Source: JANRLJ01 sp034437895 (lineage in GTDB: Bacteria; Chloroflexota; Anaerolineae; Aggregatilineales; Phototrophicaceae). From it: a DNA stretch of 17,116 nt. Positions 13,629 to 17,116 of this stretch are shown piece after piece. Both the position numbers and the translations under genes were made by a program. The DNA is taken from contig DAOTTO010000584.1 in NCBI GenBank assembly GCA_034437895.1, positions 1 through 17,116 of the forward strand, given 5' to 3'. The first letter of the stretch is position 1; every line of letters starts with the position of its first letter. A model generated the notes under the pieces. That model was not told where the DNA came from. It saw only the letters and a list, made by a program, of their open reading frames with translations, and made no database searches.

Positions 13629-14861
13629 TTATGTCACAAATGCTCGTCCTTGCGCGTGTTGCTCCCAGCTTCCATCCGCAAGAATATTGATAATCGCCGC
13701 CATGACAGAACCCACTTCCTCATCACTGTTGTAGAAATGAGGTGCGATACGAATCCCCGCGCCTTCGCGGTAATCAATCACGAAATTTCGCGCTAAAAGT
13801 TCTCGTGAAACTTCATAGGCATGATCGGGACGGATGGTGACGGTTCCTCCTCGTAACTCGGCATCACGCGGCGAATTAACCTCATAACCCGCTTTGTCCG
13901 CCAGAGCAATAATCAGCGCGGTTTGCCGAATGGATTTCTGTCGGATATTTTCCACCCCGACTTGCGCGATAATTTCTACGCCGGGTTGAATGGCATAAAG
14001 CGACGCAATCCCTGGTGTGCCATTGGCAAGGCGATAAGCATCTTCACGCAGTTCAAAATGCTCAAGATCAAAAGCGAAGGGTTTTTGGTGGGCGAACCAG
14101 CCCGTAATTTTTGGGTGGAGCGTTTTCAGTAGATCAGGCCGCACGTACATGAAGACTCCGCCGGGGCCGCCACACAACCATTTAAGAGTTCCGCCGATGT
14201 AAAAATCAACGTTGAGCGCCGTGACATCTACCGGAATCACGCCGATGCTGTGATAGCCATTCAAAAGCACCTGAGCGCCTTCTCTGTGCGCTTTTTCGAT
14301 GATGGCCTGCGCGGGCATGATATAGGCGCTGCGAAACAACACATGACTGATCGAAACCAGCCGCGTCCGCTCATCAATTGCCGCTAAAAGTTCATCGGTG
14401 TCGATACTGATTCCGTCGCGGCTGTGGATAGTGACGATTTCGATGTGGGCAGGCAGCATCGCCCTCAGCGTGTACACATCAGACGGGAAATCCTGATCGC
14501 AAATGACGACTTTATTTCGCCGCGTATCGCTAAAATCCATGCCGCTTAAGAGGATACTGTTGGCGATGCTGGCGTTTTCATGGACGAGAACACTTCCGCC
14601 GGGAGCGCCCATCAACGGCGCGATTTTATCCCCTACCGTACCTTTAACTTCCCACCATGTCGGCTGATCCTCATAATGGCTGCCCCAAGCGCGAACCCCT
14701 AACGTCGCCCATGTATCGGCGAAGGTGTTCAGTTTATCGTATACGCCGCGTGGCATCGCGCCCAGTGAATTAGAGATTAAATACGTACAGTTCGCCAAAA
14801 TTGGGAATTCATCCCGATAGTGGAGCAGATCATCCACTGGTGGAAGGGTTATGTTGCTCAT
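13629..14861 (-). CDS. Kynureninase-like class V aminotransferase-fold PLP enzyme
   Basis: 410 residues, class V PLP-dependent fold. The Schiff-base lysine is Lys227 in IGGTLKWLCGGPGGVFMYVR. The C-terminal half follows the kynureninase layout: GWFAHQKPFAFD, NGTPGIASLYAIQPGVEII, ENIRQKSIRQTALII, NSPRDAELRGGTVTI and the DYREGAGIRIAPHFYNS end. Kynureninase cleaves kynurenine to anthranilate and alanine. Two positions argue against simple transfer of that function. The Asp that pairs with the PLP ring nitrogen in D-x-x-H is Asn201 here (N-G-Y-His204), and the Tyr before the lysine is Leu226. Isopenicillin-N-epimerase/desulfurase-like enzymes with KWLC motifs are an alternative. ATG 14861 is preferred because GAGG lies 6 bases upstream; a TTG 12 bases earlier has none. 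No other tryptophan-catabolism gene is present, and it converges on the response regulator. Confidence 0.85.
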   Translation of the reverse strand: MSNITLPPVDDLLHYRDEFPILANCTYLISNSLGAMPRGVYDKLNTFADTWATLGVRAWGSHYEDQPTWWEVKGTVGDKIAPLMGAPGGSVLVHENASIANSILLSGMDFSDTRRNKVVICDQDFPSDVYTLRAMLPAHIEIVTIHSRDGISIDTDELLAAIDERTRLVSISHVLFRSAYIMPAQAIIEKAHREGAQVLLNGYHSIGVIPVDVTALNVDFYIGGTLKWLCGGPGGVFMYVRPDLLKTLHPKITGWFAHQKPFAFDLEHFELREDAYRLANGTPGIASLYAIQPGVEIIAQVGVENIRQKSIRQTALIIALADKAGYEVNSPRDAELRGGTVTIRPDHAYEVSRELLARNFVIDYREGAGIRIAPHFYNSDEEVGSVMAAIINILADGSWEQHAQGRAFVT

Positions 14862-14941
14862 AAACGGCCTCAATCTTTAAAGTATTTTTGAAGATTATGC
14901 CGTGTTTAGCCAGTCCTGAGCAATCTCTCATTTATCCCTTA

Positions 14942-14970
14942 TTGACAGAGTAACCCATGCGTATTATATT
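14942..14970 (+). promoter_or_regulatory. Near-consensus sigma-70 promoter of the drrAB operon
   Basis: TTGACA (14942-14947), 17 bases, then TATATT (14965-14970): perfect -35, optimal spacing and a five-of-six -10 box. The start site falls near 14977, giving a leader of about 90 bases before the ABC ATPase gene. Confidence 0.8.
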
Positions 14971-14971
14971 T

Positions 14972-15002
14972 TACTTATGAGTAGAAAATTTACTAAAAAG
15001 TA
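14972..15002 (+). promoter_or_regulatory. Tandem TACT-N4-AGTA operator-like dyads over the drrAB start site
   Basis: TACT-TATG-AGTA (14972-14983) and TACT-AAAA-AGTA (14991-15002) share identical half-sites and 4-base spacers, with centres 19 bases apart. The first begins one base past the -10 box and covers the expected start site. This is a typical position for a repressor, such as those of drug-efflux operons. Further down, GTAGA..GAT (15000-15007) can pair with ATC.TCTAC (15020-15028) in the leader RNA. Confidence 0.5.
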
Positions 15003-15067
15003 GAGATGTGTTGTAAACGATCTTCTACCGCTTTAAACAATCTGTAATCGCAAAGGAGCAGCAAACA

Positions 15068-16048
15068 ATGACCAACCGCGAAATTAGTGTAGAAAATCTA
15101 ACGAAGTATTATGGGGATGTAAAAGCCGTTGACGGTATATCCTTCAAAGTGCCAGCGGGTGAAATATTTGGCTTTTTAGGCCCGAATGGTGCAGGCAAAA
15201 GCACGGCGATCTCTGTGCTGACTACACTCGCGCTGCCGACAGGCGGCAAGGCTACGGTGGGAGGGTACGATGTCGTCCTGCAAGCGCAGGAAGTCCGCCG
15301 TGTGGCAGGGGTGGCTTTGCAGGAAATTGGCCTTGATCCGCTGATGAAATCGCTCGAGCTGCTCGTCATTCAAGGACAGTTGTTCGGTGCAAACCGTAAA
15401 GAAGCCCGCGCCCGCGCCCATGAACTGCTGGAGATTGTGAAATTAGCCGATGTCACGGATCGTCCCGTCGGCAAATACAGCGGTGGGATGCGCCGCCGCC
15501 TCGATCTGGCGATGGCCTTAGTGCATGAGCCAGAAATTCTGTTTTTGGATGAGCCGACTACCGGTCTTGATCCCGCCAGCCGCCGCGACATCTGGGCGGA
15601 AGTCCGCCGCTTGAACACCGAAAAAGGTATGACTATCTTCCTGACCACGCAGTATCTGGAAGAAGCCGATGAACTTGCGGATCGTATCGCCATTATCAAC
15701 GGCGGCAAAATCGCAGTTGAAGGCCAGCCAGAAGCGCTCAAAGCGGGTTTAGGCGCGGAATCGATTAATCTTACTTTCCAAGATGGCGACACAGCGGAAC
15801 GGGCGCGTGATATTTTGACGACGATGGTTGAACGCACTCAAGTAGACCGCCGTACCTTGCGCCTTTATCAAGCCAATGCTGCTAACGCGATTCCTAATGT
15901 CGTTAACCGTTTAAACGAGGTCGGCTTAAATCCAATTTCGTTAACTTTGACTCAGCCCACACTGGACGATGTATTCTTGCAAGTTACAGGCAGTAACTTT
16001 GCCATTGAAACTGAAGAAGACTCCGCGCCTTTGGCAAAACCAGCATAA
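15068..16048 (+). CDS. ABC exporter ATP-binding protein, DrrA family
   Basis: 326 residues, ATPase of a daunorubicin-resistance-type (DrrAB) two-gene ABC-2 exporter; it powers efflux of an unidentified lipophilic compound from the cytosolic face. In order: Walker A GPNGAGKST (38-46), Q-loop Gln85 in VALQEIGLD, signature YSGGM (137-141), Walker B ILFLDEP (157-163) and D-loop TTGLDP. The switch position, normally His, is Gln195 in FLTTQYLEEADELADRIAI, which is usual for DrrA and not a defect. The ~100-residue C-terminal extension with QPTLDDVFLQVTG (296-308) is also typical of the family. The start has AAAGGAGC about 9 bases upstream. The permease gene follows after 59 bases. The operon has a strong promoter overlapped by operator-like dyads. 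Composition is GC-rich, like the chromosome. Confidence 0.93.
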   Translation: MTNREISVENLTKYYGDVKAVDGISFKVPAGEIFGFLGPNGAGKSTAISVLTTLALPTGGKATVGGYDVVLQAQEVRRVAGVALQEIGLDPLMKSLELLVIQGQLFGANRKEARARAHELLEIVKLADVTDRPVGKYSGGMRRRLDLAMALVHEPEILFLDEPTTGLDPASRRDIWAEVRRLNTEKGMTIFLTTQYLEEADELADRIAIINGGKIAVEGQPEALKAGLGAESINLTFQDGDTAERARDILTTMVERTQVDRRTLRLYQANAANAIPNVVNRLNEVGLNPISLTLTQPTLDDVFLQVTGSNFAIETEEDSAPLAKPA

Positions 16049-16107
16049 AGCAATTGCATCAAATAGCAATCTAATCAACTTTATCACTCAAGAGGAGATC
16101 ATAACTC

Positions 16108-16935
16108 ATGGCTGTAGCAGCCCGTAAACTCACTACCGAAACAACTTCCATCAGCAGCGCACACATGCCGTTTGTGCTACAGGTGACGACACTCGCATGG
16201 CGGAGTCTGGTGACTATGATCCGCACACCCGCCGCTGTGCTTCCGGCTGTACTCATCAGCGTATTTTTCCTGCTGATCTATCAAGGCTCGTTCAGTGAAG
16301 CCGCGACCTTCTTACCCGGTTTAGGCGACAATTACTTGGCATTTATTCTGCCGTTCTCACTCATCAGCGCGGCCTTAAGCGGTTCAAGTGTCGTCGGGCA
16401 GAATATCGTGCGCGACATCGAAAATGGTTACTTTGATAAACTGCTGCTGACTCCCGTCAGCCGCGCTGCGCTTTTGCTTGGGCCGATCATCGCGGGTGGT
16501 GTTGTCCTTGCTTTGCAAGCGGCTATCGTCGTCGTGATTGGTCTGCTGCTCGGCATGGAAACCAAAACAGGAGTGCTTGGTGTGCTGGCTGTGATGGGTC
16601 TTTCGATGCTGGTCGGTATCGGCTTTGGCGGCTTCACCGTCGGTGTTGCGCTGCGGACGGGTAACGCCGGGGCGACCAGCGGCGCGAGCTTTCTGTTTTT
16701 CCCGCTCAGCTTTTTGACGGCAGCTAACGTCCCGTTGGAACTACTCACGGGCTGGATTAAGACCGCCGCGATCCTTAACCCGATTACGTATGTGTTGGAA
16801 GCAATGCGTTCCATCTTGCGCGTCGGCTGGGATGCAGACATCATCGCCAAAGGGCTGATCGGCTGCGCGGTGCTGTTTATTTTCCCCTATATTTTTGCGC
16901 TGATGAGCCTTCGCAGCCGCACCCGCCGCAAATAA
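16108..16935 (+). CDS. ABC-2 type permease, DrrB family
   Basis: 275-residue integral membrane partner of the upstream ATPase. A polar N terminus of about 40 residues precedes about six membrane segments (roughly 43-60, 76-97, 124-148, 156-182, 190-208 and 245-268). Family landmarks are SSVVGQNIVRDIENGYFDKL with LLTPVSRAALLLG (cytosolic coupling region, 93-125), GFTVGVALRTGNAG and SFLFFPLSFLTAANVPLELL (194-213), and LNPITYVLEAMRSIL. The C terminus is basic (RSRTRRK). It probably dimerises with two DrrA subunits to form the exporter; the substrate cannot be inferred. A strong AGGAG lies 10 bases before the ATG, so it has its own ribosome site within the operon. Length is normal for the family. 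Confidence 0.92.
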   Translation: MAVAARKLTTETTSISSAHMPFVLQVTTLAWRSLVTMIRTPAAVLPAVLISVFFLLIYQGSFSEAATFLPGLGDNYLAFILPFSLISAALSGSSVVGQNIVRDIENGYFDKLLLTPVSRAALLLGPIIAGGVVLALQAAIVVVIGLLLGMETKTGVLGVLAVMGLSMLVGIGFGGFTVGVALRTGNAGATSGASFLFFPLSFLTAANVPLELLTGWIKTAAILNPITYVLEAMRSILRVGWDADIIAKGLIGCAVLFIFPYIFALMSLRSRTRRK

Positions 16936-16956
16936 TTTTCATTGGTTGCGTCTACT

Positions 16957-16980
16957 GGGAGTGATACACAGGTCACTCCC
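16957..16980 (+). terminator. Perfect 8-bp hairpin after the DrrB gene
   Basis: GGGAGTGA (16957-16964) and TCACTCCC (16973-16980) are exact reverse complements around an 8-base loop, 21 bases past the permease stop. No T tract follows. Its form (8-base loop, G/C-tipped stem) resembles the hairpin after crtI, so it may be a Rho-assisted end or a dispersed repeat. Confidence 0.5.
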
Positions 16981-17041
16981 TACGCCAACTAAATGAGCAT
17001 TTTTCGCCTCAAGTTTTGCCCTCGATGATTTTGCATCCCGC

Positions 17042-17116
17042 CTACTTATCCGGCTCCAAAGAAATAATATTTAATTTGACACCGCGCACTGCGGCCTTTT
17101 TCTGATTAATATGCAC
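17042..17116 (-). CDS. Possible C-terminal end of a gene running off the right edge
   Basis: On the minus strand the frame entering at 17116 stays open for 24 codons to a TAG at 17042-17044, reading VHINQKKAAVRGVKLNIISL then EPDK. It is polar and protein-like but too short for family recognition, and an open run this long is common by chance. The arrangement would be convergent with drrAB, with the 16957-16980 hairpin between them. The sequence beyond the window decides it. Confidence 0.3.
   Translation of the reverse strand: MHINQKKAAVRGVKLNIISLEPDK

Noticed and set aside
15594..15664. Apparent loss of the ABC switch histidine in the DrrA-like ATPase (Gln195)
   Set aside because: Gln in TTQYLEEAD is the usual state in the DrrA family, so it is not a defect.
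17071..17104. CCGC-loop-GCGG followed by T5 near the right edge as a terminator
   Set aside because: The stem is only four bases, and the segment falls inside the possible minus-strand gene end.

Overview
The window is a piece of a bacterial chromosome of mixed base composition. It carries twelve well-supported complete protein genes, one small unrecognised gene, and fragments at both ends. Three things together suggest a Chloroflexota (Anaerolineae-like) genome: a LuxR-HTH/NB-ARC/TPR regulator with the HTH at its N terminus, a small protein with a single 'WLW' TPR-like motif, and a solo gatC. This is an inference from family distribution; the window holds no rRNA or other marker gene. I found no tRNA, rRNA, CRISPR array, transposase or integrase.

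Left end (1-340): the last codons of a class I fructose-bisphosphate aldolase, with an in-frame stop inside the recognisable reading frame, then a good rho-independent terminator. Positions 376-3690 (minus strand) hold an AT-rich two-gene unit. A Z1-domain P-loop ATPase is transcribed first and a 5-methylcytosine DNA methyltransferase follows 9 bases later. This looks like a horizontally acquired restriction-modification-type defence locus, but no nuclease or MORC-type gene accompanies it. Next to it (3832-4914, minus, normal composition) is an AlkZ/YcaQ-family winged-helix DNA glycosylase candidate. A 12-base direct repeat (298-309 and 4965-4976) brackets all three genes.

Centre (5190-9358): a LuxR-type NB-ARC regulator (minus) diverges from a small TPR-like gene (plus). 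A complete but solitary phytoene desaturase, crtI, follows.

Right half (9359-17116): an ammonium transporter with a signal peptide; a TrpC-fold protein that has lost every recognisable catalytic residue of indole-glycerol-phosphate synthase; gatC, diverging from it across a perfect 9+9 dyad; a response regulator whose output domain is a degenerate GGDEF; a kynureninase-like class V PLP enzyme; and a DrrA/DrrB-type ABC exporter operon behind a near-consensus sigma-70 promoter with two tandem TACT-N4-AGTA dyads at its start site. The last 75 bases may be the C-terminal end of a minus-strand gene that continues outside the window.

Apart from the Z1/methyltransferase and drrAB pairs, neighbouring genes look metabolically unrelated and are mostly single transcription units. 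The items most worth following up are the reduced Z1/methyltransferase unit, the TrpC-like pseudoenzyme with its divergent dyad, the degenerate-GGDEF response regulator and the tandem operators in front of drrAB.
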